A DNA stretch of 64,000 bases from assembly GCA_005116965.1 (NCBI GenBank), contig SWDG01000005.1:47957-111956 (forward strand). The letters run 5' to 3'. The position numbers and the translations under genes are program-made. Source of the DNA: Nitrospira sp. GTDB lineage: Bacteria > Nitrospirota > Nitrospiria > Nitrospirales > Nitrospiraceae. Every line of letters starts with the position of its first letter. Positions within the stretch are counted from its first letter, which is position 1. The notes under the pieces were generated by a model, which had not been told where the DNA came from, did not search any database, and saw only the letters and a list, made by a program, of their open reading frames with translations. This document shows positions 20,315 through 30,297 of this stretch, piece after piece.

Positions 20315-20857
20315 ATGGCTACATCTATCAGCTCTCTAGACCTTCTCCTCTCATCTCCTGGCAAGACAGAATCGTTCGGAAACGCTATTGGCCAGGCGCT
20401 TCGTGGAGGTGAGGTACTTGCCTTGATCGGTGAATTGGGAGCTGGTAAGACAGCACTAGTCCGCGGGGTCGTGGCTGGCCTCGGCGTCCCAGCTGCTTCT
20501 GTCACGAGTCCGACGTTCGTGCTAGTCCATGAATACCAAGGGAGGCTTCCGGTCATTCATATCGATCTGTACCGATTGCAAATGCCAGAAGAAGCTGAAT
20601 CGATTGGACTGTCCGGTTACCTTGCGGATAACGTGGCCGTCGCCATTGAGTGGGCAGATCGGTTTCCCCAGCTGCTTCCGGATGACCGACTTGAAGTGAG
20701 GCTCGCCCATCGAACCAGGAGGACTAGAAGAGCTCTGTTGGAAGCACGCGGTTCACGCTCTCGCTTACTTCTCGCTCGCATCAAGAAGATTTTGCGTCGA
20801 ACCCCTCGATCATCTCAGCTAATCCTGCAACCAGACAGAAAGACTTCGCCGCGATGA
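20315..20857 (+). CDS. tsaE: tRNA threonylcarbamoyladenosine biosynthesis protein TsaE
   Basis: A 180-residue ATPase that works with TsaB and TsaD to make t6A37 in ANN-decoding tRNAs. Walker A is GELGAGKT (39-46), followed by [14 protein letters not shown] and HIDLYRL, all typical. A basic tail of about 35 residues ([20 protein letters not shown] and onward) extends past the usual end and looks unconserved. It lies nine bases after nnr and overlaps the LapA-like gene by four bases. Confidence 0.94.
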   Translation: MATSISSLDLLLSSPGKTESFGNAIGQALRGGEVLALIGELGAGKTALVRGVVAGLGVPAASVTSPTFVLVHEYQGRLPVIHIDLYRLQMPEEAESIGLSGYLADNVAVAIEWADRFPQLLPDDRLEVRLAHRTRRTRRALLEARGSRSRLLLARIKKILRRTPRSSQLILQPDRKTSPR

Positions 20858-21198
20858 CTCGACTGATTCTGATCGGCATTCTTGTGCTCCTTTCGTTGGC
20901 CTTCTTCCTTCAAAACCAGGAACAGGAAGTCACGCTCCGCTATTTCTTTGGATTACTCGAAGCCTCAACTCCCATTTATAAGCCCATTATGGCTGGATTT
21001 CTCATCGGCCTTTTAGTCGCAGCCATCTTGCTGTTTCCCCCTTGGATCCGTGGACGTATCGATCTTCGACGTAAGACGAAGGCTTTACAGGAAGCTGAAT
21101 CGAACTTAGAGCGATTTCGGCAGTCTCTTGAGAAGATATCTGGACGCACCCACGCTCCCACACCGATGGAGTCTTCGAGAGACTTTACTGATGAGTGA
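20854..21198 (+). CDS. LapA-like (DUF1049) membrane protein
   Basis: A 114-residue inner-membrane protein with two transmembrane helices (about 3-20 and 44-62), a short periplasmic loop between them, and a charged, probably coiled-coil cytoplasmic tail (KTKALQEAESNLERFRQSLE). This is the layout of lipopolysaccharide assembly protein A / DUF1049 proteins. It overlaps tsaE by four bases and mutS by eight, so the three are translated together, though no functional link is known. Confidence 0.75.
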   Translation: MTRLILIGILVLLSLAFFLQNQEQEVTLRYFFGLLEASTPIYKPIMAGFLIGLLVAAILLFPPWIRGRIDLRRKTKALQEAESNLERFRQSLEKISGRTHAPTPMESSRDFTDE

Positions 21199-23845
21199 CC
21201 AGACCCTGAGCCCGCTTATGCGGCAGTATCGGGATATCAAGCAGGGATACCCTGAAGCCATCCTGTTGTTTCGGGTCGGGGATTTTTATGAGATGTTCTA
21301 CGAGGACGCTCAGGAGGCTTCCCGACTCTTATCGATCGCCCTCACGTCTCGCGATAAGCACAGCGCCCATCCTGTTCCACTGTGCGGCGTTCCCTATCAT
21401 GCCGCAACCGGCTATATCGCAAAGTTGTTGAAGGCCGGTCGTATCGTGGCATTGTGCGAGCAAGTCGAGGATCCCAAGGTCGCCAAAGGTCTGGTGCGCC
21501 GTGAAGTCGTCAGGCTTTATACTCCGGGCACACTCGTAGACACAGAATTTCTCGCCCCGTGCGAGCTCAACTATCTTGCCGCGTTCGTCGTTCAATCAGA
21601 CACGGTTCATGGAAGATCGATCGGCTTGTCCGTCCTTGAGGTTTCAACTGGTGAATTTTGGGGGATGGAGTTTCACGGTCCCCACGCGATCACGCAACTA
21701 TTGAATGAACTCTCTCGACTAGACCCTCGAGAAGTGCTTTTTCCTGCAAACCTCGTCCCTGAATGCTCCACTTGGATCGAGCAAATCGTAGGAACACGCC
21801 TGTGTGAACGGCCTCCCACATCGTTCAGCCAGCACTCCGCTGCTCAGACCTTAATGACGCATTTCCACGTACAGGACTTTGACGCCTTAGACTGTGCCGA
21901 CAGCCTCGCCGCCAGTAGCGCAGCAGGCGCGGTCTTATCGTACTTGCGCGAGACTCAACCGACGGTTCCTCTGGATCATATTCGCCGATTTACTATCCAG
22001 CGCAATGACGAATACATGCACCTGGATGGCACCACTATCCGTAACCTGGAACTTCTCAAACCATTGCTGTCGAACGAAAACGCGTTGGGCTCGAAGTCTA
22101 CTACGCTCCTGAGCGTGCTGGATCGGACCTCCACGGCCATGGGAAGTCGACTCCTTCGCCAGTGGCTGGTACGGCCGTTGCTCCATGACGACCAGATACG
22201 GCAGCGCCTTGATGCGGTCGAAGAACTAAAAGACCGCATGCAGGTCAGAACTGCATTACGGACCGCCTTGCGAGAGATCCAGGATATTGCACGACTTGGC
22301 AGTCGCATCGTACTCGGCTTAGCCGGTCCGCGAGAACTTTTGGCCCTCAAGCAATCTCTTTCGGTTTTGCCCGAGATTGATATCCAGCTCGCACCGCTTC
22401 AGAGTCTGCTGCTCTGTCAGGCGCGAACATCATGGGATAGCGGCCAGGATCTCTACGACGTGATTGAGCGTGCAATCCGACCCGATGTTCCAGCTTCCAT
22501 TCGAGACGGGAACATCTTCACAGATGGCTATGACCCGGTCATCGACGAGTTGCGCAAAGCCAGCAAGGAGGGAAAAACTTGGATCGCCGCAATCGAGACG
22601 CAGGAACGCGACCGAACGGGCATCGAGTCATTGAAGGTCCGTTACAATCAGGTGTTTGGCTATTACATCGAGATCACCAAAGCCAATCTCGCCCGGGTCC
22701 CCGCTGACTACATTCGCAAGCAAACGCTGGTCAATGCCGAGCGATTTATGACCGCCGAATTAAAAGAGCTGGAAGAACGTGTTACCGGAGCCGAGGCTAA
22801 GCTCCTGGCTCGTGAGCAGGAGCTTTTTATTCAGCTTCGCTTGCGGTTGGCTCAAGAGGCCTCTCGATTGGACGCCATGGCGACCGCCCTTGCGCTCCTT
22901 GATGTCGTCGCCGGATTGGCTGAGGTGGCCGCTCTGTACCGGTATACCAAGCCGACGGTGACTGAAGGGGGTGCCCTTATCATCAGGGAAGGTCGTCACC
23001 CTGTCGTCGAGCGACTCTGTACGGATTCAGTATTCGTCCCGAATGATACCGTGTTGGACCTCGAACTGAACCGCCTCCTGATCATTACAGGACCAAACAT
23101 GGCGGGAAAGAGCACCTATCTTCGTCAGGTCGCATTGATTATCTTGATGGCTCAGATCGGCAGCTTTGTACCCGCCTCAGAGGCGACGATTGGATTAACC
23201 GATCGCATTTTCACAAGAGTGGGAGCCTCGGATAATCTGGCCGGGGGTCAAAGCACCTTCATGGTCGAAATGGTGGAGACCGCGAACATTCTCCAAAATG
23301 CGACGTCCCGCAGCCTCATTCTGTTGGATGAAATCGGGCGCGGCACAAGCACCTACGATGGTCTGAGTATCGCATGGGCAATTGCGGAATATATTCACGA
23401 CTGCACCAGGTTGGGCGCGCGCACTTTATTCGCAACCCACTATCATGAGATGACGCAACTGGAGCAACAACGGATCGGAATCAAGAACTATCGTGTCGCC
23501 GTCCAGGAATGTGATGGTGATGTGGTGTTTCTCAGAAAAATCGTGGCAGGGAAAGCTGACCGAAGTTACGGCATCCACGTGGCCAAACTGGCAGGGCTTC
23601 CTTTGGAGGTCATACGCCGCGCACAAACGGTGCTGTCACAGCTGGAACAACCGGAGTCTGTCAGTTCCAGGATGAATCAGGATGAACACCCGACGACATC
23701 GGAACTCCTTCCTCATCCTCATCCGATGATAGAAGAGGTCAAACAGATCGACCTATTTTCGATGACACCGCTCGATGCGCTGAATCGTCTTGCCGAGTTG
23801 CAACGTATGGTGAGATCGGAGCGCAGTGATCCATCCGATCGGTAA
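21191..23845 (+). CDS. mutS: DNA mismatch repair protein MutS
   Basis: An 884-residue mismatch-recognition ATPase. The mismatch-binding domain shows the Phe-x-Glu motif in GDFYEMFYEDA near the N-terminus, and core and lever domains follow. The ABC-type ATPase has Walker A GPNMAGKSTYLRQ at about 634-646, signature region NLAGGQSTFMVEM and Walker B LILLDEIGRGTSTYDG. I place the start at 21191 (MSDQTLSPLMRQY), which matches the family start; the open frame continues upstream to 21128 inside the previous gene. The C-terminal tail (SMTPLDALNRLAELQ) matches the normal MutS end. Confidence 0.97.
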   Translation: MSDQTLSPLMRQYRDIKQGYPEAILLFRVGDFYEMFYEDAQEASRLLSIALTSRDKHSAHPVPLCGVPYHAATGYIAKLLKAGRIVALCEQVEDPKVAKGLVRREVVRLYTPGTLVDTEFLAPCELNYLAAFVVQSDTVHGRSIGLSVLEVSTGEFWGMEFHGPHAITQLLNELSRLDPREVLFPANLVPECSTWIEQIVGTRLCERPPTSFSQHSAAQTLMTHFHVQDFDALDCADSLAASSAAGAVLSYLRETQPTVPLDHIRRFTIQRNDEYMHLDGTTIRNLELLKPLLSNENALGSKSTTLLSVLDRTSTAMGSRLLRQWLVRPLLHDDQIRQRLDAVEELKDRMQVRTALRTALREIQDIARLGSRIVLGLAGPRELLALKQSLSVLPEIDIQLAPLQSLLLCQARTSWDSGQDLYDVIERAIRPDVPASIRDGNIFTDGYDPVIDELRKASKEGKTWIAAIETQERDRTGIESLKVRYNQVFGYYIEITKANLARVPADYIRKQTLVNAERFMTAELKELEERVTGAEAKLLAREQELFIQLRLRLAQEASRLDAMATALALLDVVAGLAEVAALYRYTKPTVTEGGALIIREGRHPVVERLCTDSVFVPNDTVLDLELNRLLIITGPNMAGKSTYLRQVALIILMAQIGSFVPASEATIGLTDRIFTRVGASDNLAGGQSTFMVEMVETANILQNATSRSLILLDEIGRGTSTYDGLSIAWAIAEYIHDCTRLGARTLFATHYHEMTQLEQQRIGIKNYRVAVQECDGDVVFLRKIVAGKADRSYGIHVAKLAGLPLEVIRRAQTVLSQLEQPESVSSRMNQDEHPTTSELLPHPHPMIEEVKQIDLFSMTPLDALNRLAELQRMVRSERSDPSDR

Positions 23846-23865
23846 TCCCCATTGACTAGATGGTG

Positions 23866-23907
23866 AAAATAAAACGGGCGACATTCCCGATGGAAATGCC
23901 GCCCGTT
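23866..23907 (-). terminator. Terminator between mutS and the secreted protein gene
   Basis: Stem AACGGGCG / CGCCCGTT (23873-23880, 23900-23907), with a smaller inner CATT/AATG pairing, is followed on the minus strand by TTTTATTTT. It suits termination of the minus-strand gene ending at 23927 and, with a poor U-tract, possibly mutS. Confidence 0.7.
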
Positions 23908-23926
23908 CACATCTTGCAATAGTCGA

Positions 23927-24589
23927 TCAGTGCGCCTGATTATACTGTGCAGTCCAAGGAATCAACCCGCCCACGGTTTTTCCACCTGGAAGCATCACGT
24001 CGTACTGCATGCCGACGTTGCTTCCATCCGGCGTAACGGGAGAAGTGTTGAGACCTGTCTTGGCTTTTGCACAGGTTGACTCGAATTCGTTTTTCCCGGC
24101 GCATTCCCTGAGGCGAATCGCGGAAATGCTCAGAGGTTTCCCCACTGAACCAGACACCTCAGGAATCTTCTTCACGGATGAAATCACCCGATGATTTTGC
24201 TCGGTTTCCGTGGCGACGAATTCGATCAAGTCCGTCGTGCTGCCAGGGGGAACCTCCTTGGCGGCTGTGGGTCCGGCATGAAGGCGACCCATCTTCTTCA
24301 GCTCTTGCCAGGCTGACTTATCGGCATAGAACTTCAGCGTTTTCCCCGGGTGAACTTTTTGCCAATACAACCCGCTCTCCGCGTTCCCACCGAAGACGGC
24401 TGTGTTAATCCACACGGCTTCATCGTAGGGATCTAGGATGATCACCCGACCTTGAATGGTGGTCGGTTTGCTCATGTCACCCCATTCGAATCGTTCTTGA
24501 AATGACTCAATAGCCGAGGCAGTTGAAGCCAGACCGGCTACCAGTGCAACGGCTGCCAGCACGGCCGCACCTTGCTTGTGCAACATCAT
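23927..24589 (-). CDS. Secreted protein of unknown function
   Basis: A 220-residue protein with a clear signal peptide (MMLHKQGAAVLAAVALVAGL, cleavage after ASA near residue 25). The start is fixed by AAGGAGG eight bases before the ATG. The mature part begins with a short β-rich segment (TTIQGRVIILDPYDEAVWIN), has a single C-terminal Cys pair (RLRECAGKNEFESTCAKAK) that could form a disulfide, and no recognised domain. It lies 46 bases after another exported protein on the same strand, so the two are probably one transcript. I do not recognise the family. Confidence 0.7.
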   Translation of the reverse strand: MMLHKQGAAVLAAVALVAGLASTASAIESFQERFEWGDMSKPTTIQGRVIILDPYDEAVWINTAVFGGNAESGLYWQKVHPGKTLKFYADKSAWQELKKMGRLHAGPTAAKEVPPGSTTDLIEFVATETEQNHRVISSVKKIPEVSGSVGKPLSISAIRLRECAGKNEFESTCAKAKTGLNTSPVTPDGSNVGMQYDVMLPGGKTVGGLIPWTAQYNQAH

Positions 24590-24635
24590 AATCGCGTCCT
24601 CCTTGAACAACATCATCTGTACGCTTTGAACGTGA

Positions 24636-25151
24636 CTAGTCCTTGATGACTTTGAACCCGGTGATGGTTCTGCCGTCCAGCGTGACTTCCATGGCAACCA
24701 ATTCTTGAGAGGCCTTGATAATTTGGTCCATCAAGGCTTTGTCTTTGACCGCCAGACGAACCGTGGTGGCGGCATGGTACCAACCAGAATAGGTTGAATT
24801 TTTGTCACTGCCCCCGGAGAATCCCCAGGCACAACAACTGAACAATGGATCAGGCGGCTTCACGTCAAGCATCGTTGATGATCGCCCTCCACTGTCGCCG
24901 GACCCTGGTTCTCCCGTATTCCAATATTGAATGCCGAATAAGAGCTCGCCATCTGGGTTGTCCGCCCACTGCGACCAGACACGGCCTTGCAGCTTCTTGG
25001 CTGCCTCAGTAGCCTTTAGGGGCTTCCCTCCAACGACCGCATCAGCGATGCCTAGCTTGTCTGCGCCACCATCAGCTAGGGAAACCTCGGCCGCCAGCAA
25101 GCCGAAACACGAAACAAACGCGACGGCAGCTAGAATGACAGGCCTTTTCAT
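24636..25151 (-). CDS. Secreted protein of unknown function
   Basis: A 171-residue exported protein. The signal peptide MKRPVILAAVAFVSCFGLLA ends near AEVSLADG; AAGGAGG lies eight bases upstream of the ATG at 25151, which excludes the longer frame. The mature region has a central PLFSCCAWGFSGGSDKNST stretch with adjacent cysteines and a helical end (ALMDQIIKASQELVAMEV). It does not match a family I know. It is followed by a second exported protein; both mention of a product in the periplasm or outside and of a shared role are inferences from signal peptides and adjacency. Confidence 0.7.
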   Translation of the reverse strand: MKRPVILAAVAFVSCFGLLAAEVSLADGGADKLGIADAVVGGKPLKATEAAKKLQGRVWSQWADNPDGELLFGIQYWNTGEPGSGDSGGRSSTMLDVKPPDPLFSCCAWGFSGGSDKNSTYSGWYHAATTVRLAVKDKALMDQIIKASQELVAMEVTLDGRTITGFKVIKD

Positions 25152-25443
25152 ACGTAATCCCTCCTTCGTCAATTTAAGCCCGATACTCTGATTAAGACGC
25201 TAATTCTTTCTAAACGTAGGTGATCTTGAATGGCTCGCAAAACCTCTTGAAAACTTAGAGTCCTTCAATAACCGGCACCAAAAATGAACAGAAAGCGGTC
25301 CGGTTGGTACCGGAACGGTACTGAAACTACAACGCCCTGTCAAGAAAATGTTTGCCAGACTTATCACAGGAGGATACATAGCCTTTACAGCATATACAAA
25401 ACAATAAGTTATAAGTCTTCTCCGACTGGAAAGTATGCTGTGG

Positions 25444-26721
25444 TCAGGCTGTGATTTTTTGGAATTGCGCGCTTAACGCCTTCACTTGCCGTGAGGAAAG
25501 TGGCCCCAACCCTGTCAGGGCTATTCTTTCAGGGGTGAAGAGATCCTGTGCTACTTGACTTATTTGTTGTGGTGTAATCCCATCTATTTTCACAATCATG
25601 TCTTCCAGGTTCGTATGGCCGCGGGAGATCAATTCATCTTTTGCAAGCTTGTTCATCCGGCTATGCGAACTTTCCAAGCTGAGCATGAGGCCGCCTTTCA
25701 TCTGTTCTTTTGTCCGTTTTAGCTCATGCCGATCAATTCCATCTCTGCGCAAGCGCCGGATCTCGCGGCTAACGAGTTCAAGAACGCGCTCAACCTCCCG
25801 AGCTTGCGTGCCTGCATAGACGGTAATCGTACCGCCATCGGAATAACCCGACAAAAATGAGTAGATCGAATAGGATAAACCCCTTTTTTCACGGATCTCC
25901 TGGAACAGCCTCGAACTGACGCCACCACCAAGGACACTGTTCAACGCATAGACCGCATATCGATCCTTATGACCGGCGGCAACGCCCTTGAGTCCTAGAC
26001 AGAGGTGCACTTGCTCTAACGATTTGTGTTTCACGATGGCGCCCCCACAGATTTCCGGAGGCCAACGTTTTCGAGGAAGGACGCCTGACGAAGGGCGATA
26101 CTTCCCAAAGGTACGAGCCATCGTCTTTTCGAGCTGCTGTTGATTGAAATTCCCGGCTACGGCGAGCACGATCTCTTCGGGACGATAGTGCGTATCAATG
26201 TACTCGAGGAGATCCTGTCGGCGGATCCGAGCGATTGTTGATTCCCGCCCAAGAATCGGACGACTCAAGGGATGTTGGCCCATCGCTAACTTGGTATGCA
26301 ACTCTTGAACGAGATCCTCGGGATCGTCTTGAACCATTCGAATTTCTTCAAGGACGACCTGCTTTTCCTTTTCAATTTCTTTCTTTCCGAGTCGGGAGCG
26401 GAGAAACAGATCTCCCAAAAGGTCAAGGGCCTTGGGGAGGTGTTGATCCAAGACCTTGACGTAGTATGTTGTGGTTTCGCGCGTGGTGAAGGCGTTCATC
26501 TCGCCCCCCAGCGCATCGATTTCACGAGAAATCTCCGTGGCCGATCGAGTGGTCGTCCCCTTGAAGAACATATGTTCGATGAAATGGGCGTACCCAGCCT
26601 GTGTGGGGCTTTCATCACGAGAGCCGGTATTGACCCAGATACCTATGGTGACGGATTTGAGGGTGGGGATTCGCTCGGACACCAAGCGAATCCCGTTCTC
26701 GAGGATGAGCTTGCGGTACAA
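25444..26721 (-). CDS. M16 (pitrilysin) family zinc peptidase
   Basis: A 425-residue peptidase of the processing-peptidase type. The inverted zinc motif HxxEH is HFIEH at 46-50, with the third ligand Glu126 in EKQVVLEEIRM, 76 residues later as usual for the family. A second, inactive M16 half follows (GLKGVAAGHKDRYAVYALNS, then GGVSSRLFQEIREKRGLSYS). It begins three bases after the pnp stop codon; pnp followed by an M16 peptidase is a widespread bacterial order. The substrate is unknown; no signal peptide is visible. Confidence 0.9.
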   Translation of the reverse strand: MYRKLILENGIRLVSERIPTLKSVTIGIWVNTGSRDESPTQAGYAHFIEHMFFKGTTTRSATEISREIDALGGEMNAFTTRETTTYYVKVLDQHLPKALDLLGDLFLRSRLGKKEIEKEKQVVLEEIRMVQDDPEDLVQELHTKLAMGQHPLSRPILGRESTIARIRRQDLLEYIDTHYRPEEIVLAVAGNFNQQQLEKTMARTFGKYRPSSGVLPRKRWPPEICGGAIVKHKSLEQVHLCLGLKGVAAGHKDRYAVYALNSVLGGGVSSRLFQEIREKRGLSYSIYSFLSGYSDGGTITVYAGTQAREVERVLELVSREIRRLRRDGIDRHELKRTKEQMKGGLMLSLESSHSRMNKLAKDELISRGHTNLEDMIVKIDGITPQQISQVAQDLFTPERIALTGLGPLSSRQVKALSAQFQKITA

Positions 26722-26724
26722 GTG

Positions 26725-28842
26725 TTACCCGCCCGCTGACTCGTTTGCACCGCCGCCCGTTGGTGCGGGGATGGTTTCTTTTCGGCTGAGCCTAATCTTG
26801 CCTTGTCTATCGATCTCCAGCACTTTCACAAGAATTTGATCGCCTTCGGCGACCTCGTCAGACACGGCTTTCACCCGATGATGCGCCAACTGTGAGATAT
26901 GGACCAACCCATCGGTGCCCGGCAGTACCTCCACAAAGGCACCAAAGTCCATAATCTTTCTGACCGTTCCCGTATAGATTTTCCCGATTTCGACTTCCTC
27001 GGTCAGGCGATTGATGATCTCTTTGGCTTTTTGTAAGGAGGTGCCGTCCGCAGAAGCGATGGTCACAATCCCGGTATCTTCAACACTGATCTTGACGCCG
27101 CAGTCGGACTGAATGCCGCGGATGGTTTTGCCGCCCTGTCCGATAATATCGCGAATCTTATCTTGCTTGACCTTCATCGTGTAGATACGAGGGGCAAACG
27201 CCGACAACTCGGCGCGATGACTGCTGAGGGCCTTCGCCATATGGCCAAGAATGTGGAGGCGTCCCAACCGGGCCTGCTCCAAGGCTTGCTGCATCAACGC
27301 TGTGGTAATGCCACCAATCTTAATGTCCATTTGCAGTGCCGTCACACCGTTCTTAGTCCCGCACACTTTGAAGTCCATATCACCCAGATGATCTTCAAGG
27401 CCGAGAATATCTGACAAGATAATGACGTCGTCCCCTTCTTTGATCAATCCCATAGCAATGCCGGCGACTGGCTCCTTGATTGGAACCCCTGCGTCCATCA
27501 TGGCCAGCGTCCCACCGCACACGGTTGCCATCGAGGAAGACCCATTGGACTCCAGAATCTCAGACACAATCCGTAAGGTGTAGGGGAAGACATCCTTGCC
27601 TGGGATGACGGGCTTCAACGCCCGTTCCGCCAAGGCTCCGTGCCCAACCTCACGCCGTCCGGGCGAGCGAAGCGGCCTCGCCTCACCGACACTGAAGGGC
27701 GGGAAGTTGTAATGCAGCATAAAGGTCCGCATGTACTCGCCTTCCAACGCATCGATGCGCTGTTCATCATCGGTCGTCCCTAGCGTCACCACCGCTAAGC
27801 TCTGCGTTTCGCCGCGGGTAAAGATCGCAGACCCATGGGCTCGCGGTAGAGCGCTAACCTCACACGTAATCGGACGAATATCCGCAGGACCGCGTCCGTC
27901 GGCGCGAGATCGCTTCTCCAAAATCATCTTCCGGACTTCCGTGTATTCCAATTGATGGAACACAATCTTGATATGCCGTTCCCTTAAGGAATCATCTGGC
28001 TTTTTCAGCTTGGCAATGGTGTCGGCCAGAATGTGGTCCAACCGCTCCTGCCTGGCAGTCTTGTTGGCAATCATGATGGCGTCACGAATGGGTTGCGCCA
28101 CCAATGTCTTGATCTCGGCCTGCAACGCGGAATCGATCGACTCTTGAACAACTACCCGCTTCACTTTTCCAACCTTCTGGGCCAATTCATCGATCTTCCG
28201 GACGATTTTCTTAATCTCGGAGTGAGCCAACTCCAGGGCCTCGAGCATCATCTGCTCGGATAATTCATTGGCACCGGCCTCCACCATCATCACCGCGTCC
28301 GCTGTGCCCGCAACCACCAGATGCAGCTCGCTCTGCTCCATCGTTTCAAGGTCAGGATTGACGACGAGCTGACCATTGACGCGACCGATCCTCACACCGG
28401 CCACGGGGCCGTTGAACGGAATGTTCGATACTGCGAGGGCAGCTGATGCCGCAGTGATTCCAATCACGTCGGACGAACCGGTCTTATCTGCCGATAGGAC
28501 TGAGGCAATGACCTGCGTCTCGAAATAGTAGCCTTCGGGAAACAACGGGCGGAGCGGTCGGTCAATCAAGCGGCTGGTCAGGACTTCCTTCTCAGCCGGT
28601 CGACCTTCTCGCTTGAAGTAGCCTCCAGGAATTTTCCCGGCCGCGTAGGCCTTTTCCTGGTAATCAACGGTCAAGGGCAGGAAATCGATCCCGGGCTTGG
28701 CGGTTTGCGCAGCCACGGCCGTCGCAAGGATAACCGTGTCGCCATACGAAGCCCATATCGACCCGTCAGCTTGTTTTGCGATACGCCCAGTTTCAAGGCG
28801 AAGGGTTCGACCTGCAATGTCGATTTCTACGACGTGTATCAT
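26725..28842 (-). CDS. pnp: Polyribonucleotide nucleotidyltransferase
   Basis: A 705-residue 3'-5' phosphorolytic exoribonuclease. Two RNase PH domains (about 1-220 and 310-545), an all-α linker, a KH domain (DKIRDIIGQGGKTIRGIQSD) and a C-terminal S1 domain (GKIYTGTVRKIMDFGAFVE) are all seen in order. Length is typical. The leader between rpsO and pnp contains nested inverted repeats, consistent with the post-transcriptional self-control known for pnp in enterobacteria. Confidence 0.97.
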   Translation of the reverse strand: MIHVVEIDIAGRTLRLETGRIAKQADGSIWASYGDTVILATAVAAQTAKPGIDFLPLTVDYQEKAYAAGKIPGGYFKREGRPAEKEVLTSRLIDRPLRPLFPEGYYFETQVIASVLSADKTGSSDVIGITAASAALAVSNIPFNGPVAGVRIGRVNGQLVVNPDLETMEQSELHLVVAGTADAVMMVEAGANELSEQMMLEALELAHSEIKKIVRKIDELAQKVGKVKRVVVQESIDSALQAEIKTLVAQPIRDAIMIANKTARQERLDHILADTIAKLKKPDDSLRERHIKIVFHQLEYTEVRKMILEKRSRADGRGPADIRPITCEVSALPRAHGSAIFTRGETQSLAVVTLGTTDDEQRIDALEGEYMRTFMLHYNFPPFSVGEARPLRSPGRREVGHGALAERALKPVIPGKDVFPYTLRIVSEILESNGSSSMATVCGGTLAMMDAGVPIKEPVAGIAMGLIKEGDDVIILSDILGLEDHLGDMDFKVCGTKNGVTALQMDIKIGGITTALMQQALEQARLGRLHILGHMAKALSSHRAELSAFAPRIYTMKVKQDKIRDIIGQGGKTIRGIQSDCGVKISVEDTGIVTIASADGTSLQKAKEIINRLTEEVEIGKIYTGTVRKIMDFGAFVEVLPGTDGLVHISQLAHHRVKAVSDEVAEGDQILVKVLEIDRQGKIRLSRKETIPAPTGGGANESAGG

Positions 28843-28866
28843 CTATGGAGTCTCCTCTGGTTAGAT

Positions 28867-29004
28867 CCACAGATGCCCACTGAGATACGCTCAATTGCGG
28901 GTGATTAGTTGAAAAGCTGAACTCGACGACTTCTCGCCAGTTTTACAGCTTTTCACTCTTACACCGCACACTTGGCGTGAGCGCATGTCGGTGTTCATCT
29001 GTGG
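28867..29004 (-). promoter_or_regulatory. Structured leader upstream of pnp
   Basis: Two nested inverted repeats lie in the rpsO-pnp gap. The outer is CCACAGATG (28867-28875) with CATCTGTGG (28996-29004). The inner is TGAAAAGCTG (28910-28919) with CAGCTTTTCA (28946-28955). On the transcript they would form a long-range stem enclosing a hairpin, about 25 bases before the pnp start codon. The arms are perfect; the function is inferred by analogy with the RNase III-processed pnp leader of E. coli. Confidence 0.5.
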
Positions 29005-29056
29005 GACATTCGAACGATGCTATGGCGCCGGTCAACGCCGCTGTTCGCACGACCGG

Positions 29057-29326
29057 TTATTTGCGAATATTGAGTCGCTCGATCACGGTTTTGTAACGCG
29101 CTTCCTCCACACCGCGGAGATAGTCCAGGAGACGACGCCGGCGTCCAACCAGCTGCAACAATCCACGCCGCGAATGGTGATCCTTTTTATGGGTCTTGAA
29201 ATGTTCGGTGAGATACGTAATCCGGTTGGTCAACACCGCAATCTGAACTTCCGGCGATCCGGAATCCTTGTCATGCTGCTGATATTGCTTGATGAGTTCA
29301 CTCTTTACTTCTTTTAACAACGCCAT
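29057..29326 (-). CDS. rpsO: 30S ribosomal protein S15
   Basis: An 89-residue ribosomal protein that binds the central domain of 16S rRNA. It is recognised by [20 protein letters not shown], the [20 protein letters not shown] block and the C-terminal [21 protein letters not shown]. It lies 16 bases after truB and upstream of pnp, the normal order. Confidence 0.98.
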   Translation of the reverse strand: MALLKEVKSELIKQYQQHDKDSGSPEVQIAVLTNRITYLTEHFKTHKKDHHSRRGLLQLVGRRRRLLDYLRGVEEARYKTVIERLNIRK

Positions 29327-29342
29327 ACCTACTCCTTCCGTA

Positions 29343-30293
29343 TTAATGACTTAAGAGACTCAGTACTTTGCGAATTCGAATCGACCCCACGCCGCTGGTA
29401 TCATGAGTTCCAATGGCCAACAACTGACCGGCTTCATCCTTGAGGCGTACCGAAACTGTGGAATGGGCAGGCGGGAGTTGCCCGACTCCCATCGGAAAAA
29501 TTGGTGAGCCATTCAAGACACGCTGCGCCTGTTCCGCGTTCACGACCACTGCCGGGAGTTGGACGAGGAGTTGATCCACCGACATAAATTGCCTCGAGAG
29601 AGTTCCCATCGTGAGATGGCTGGCAACTTGATCAATCGTCACTGCCTGTTCGATGGACAGTGGGCCGACACGGCGACGCTCGAGAGCATAGAGATGCCCT
29701 CCTACCCCTAAGGCCTGTCCGATGTCGGTACACAAGGTGCGTATATACGTGCCCTTGGAACACACAATGCGCAGGGCCACGTCACGACCGTGAACGGCCA
29801 CGATCTCCAGTTGATGAATGGCAATCGACCGCTCTGCCCGATCGACCGTCCTGCCTGCCCTGGCTGCTTTATACAGCGGCTGTCCGCCGACTTTCACAGC
29901 TGAATACATCGGTGGCAATTGCTGCTGCACTCCTCGGAATCGGGTGATCACTGCCTGAAGCATGTCCTCAGTGATCGCACCTGGATCGACCCTACTCAAA
30001 ACCTGCCCGGTTGCATCCTGGGTGTCGGTCGTTTCCCCCAAGCGCATGACGGCGTGGTACTCCTTATCCCAATCGATCAGGTACTCGGCGATTCTCGTGG
30101 CCCGTCCGACCAGGATAGGCAACACACCTGTGGCACTAGGATCCAGCGTACCGGCATGACCAACTTTGCTTCCCCTCAATAAGCTCCGGACCTTGGCGAC
30201 GACATCGTGTGAGGTCCAGCCGGCTTCCTTATGGACAACGAGGACTCCTTCCAGGACGTCACTCAGGTCCGTTCTGATACCTGTCCGGTCCAT
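29343..30293 (-). CDS. truB: tRNA pseudouridine(55) synthase
   Basis: A 316-residue enzyme that makes pseudouridine 55 in the T-loop of tRNAs. The catalytic block is [20 protein letters not shown] with the active-site Asp, and the family segments [20 protein letters not shown] and [14 protein letters not shown] follow. The start at 30293 ([13 protein letters not shown]) lies four bases after the rbfA stop; an open frame extends 35 codons upstream but overlaps rbfA and looks non-coding. The C-terminus has a small PUA-like region. Confidence 0.95.
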   Translation of the reverse strand: MDRTGIRTDLSDVLEGVLVVHKEAGWTSHDVVAKVRSLLRGSKVGHAGTLDPSATGVLPILVGRATRIAEYLIDWDKEYHAVMRLGETTDTQDATGQVLSRVDPGAITEDMLQAVITRFRGVQQQLPPMYSAVKVGGQPLYKAARAGRTVDRAERSIAIHQLEIVAVHGRDVALRIVCSKGTYIRTLCTDIGQALGVGGHLYALERRRVGPLSIEQAVTIDQVASHLTMGTLSRQFMSVDQLLVQLPAVVVNAEQAQRVLNGSPIFPMGVGQLPPAHSTVSVRLKDEAGQLLAIGTHDTSGVGSIRIRKVLSLLSH

Positions 30294-30297
30294 ACCC

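Noticed and set aside
25365..25380. Ribosome-binding-like AGGAGG on the plus strand after the M16 gene region
   Set aside because: No start codon with an open reading frame follows, so I treat it as chance.
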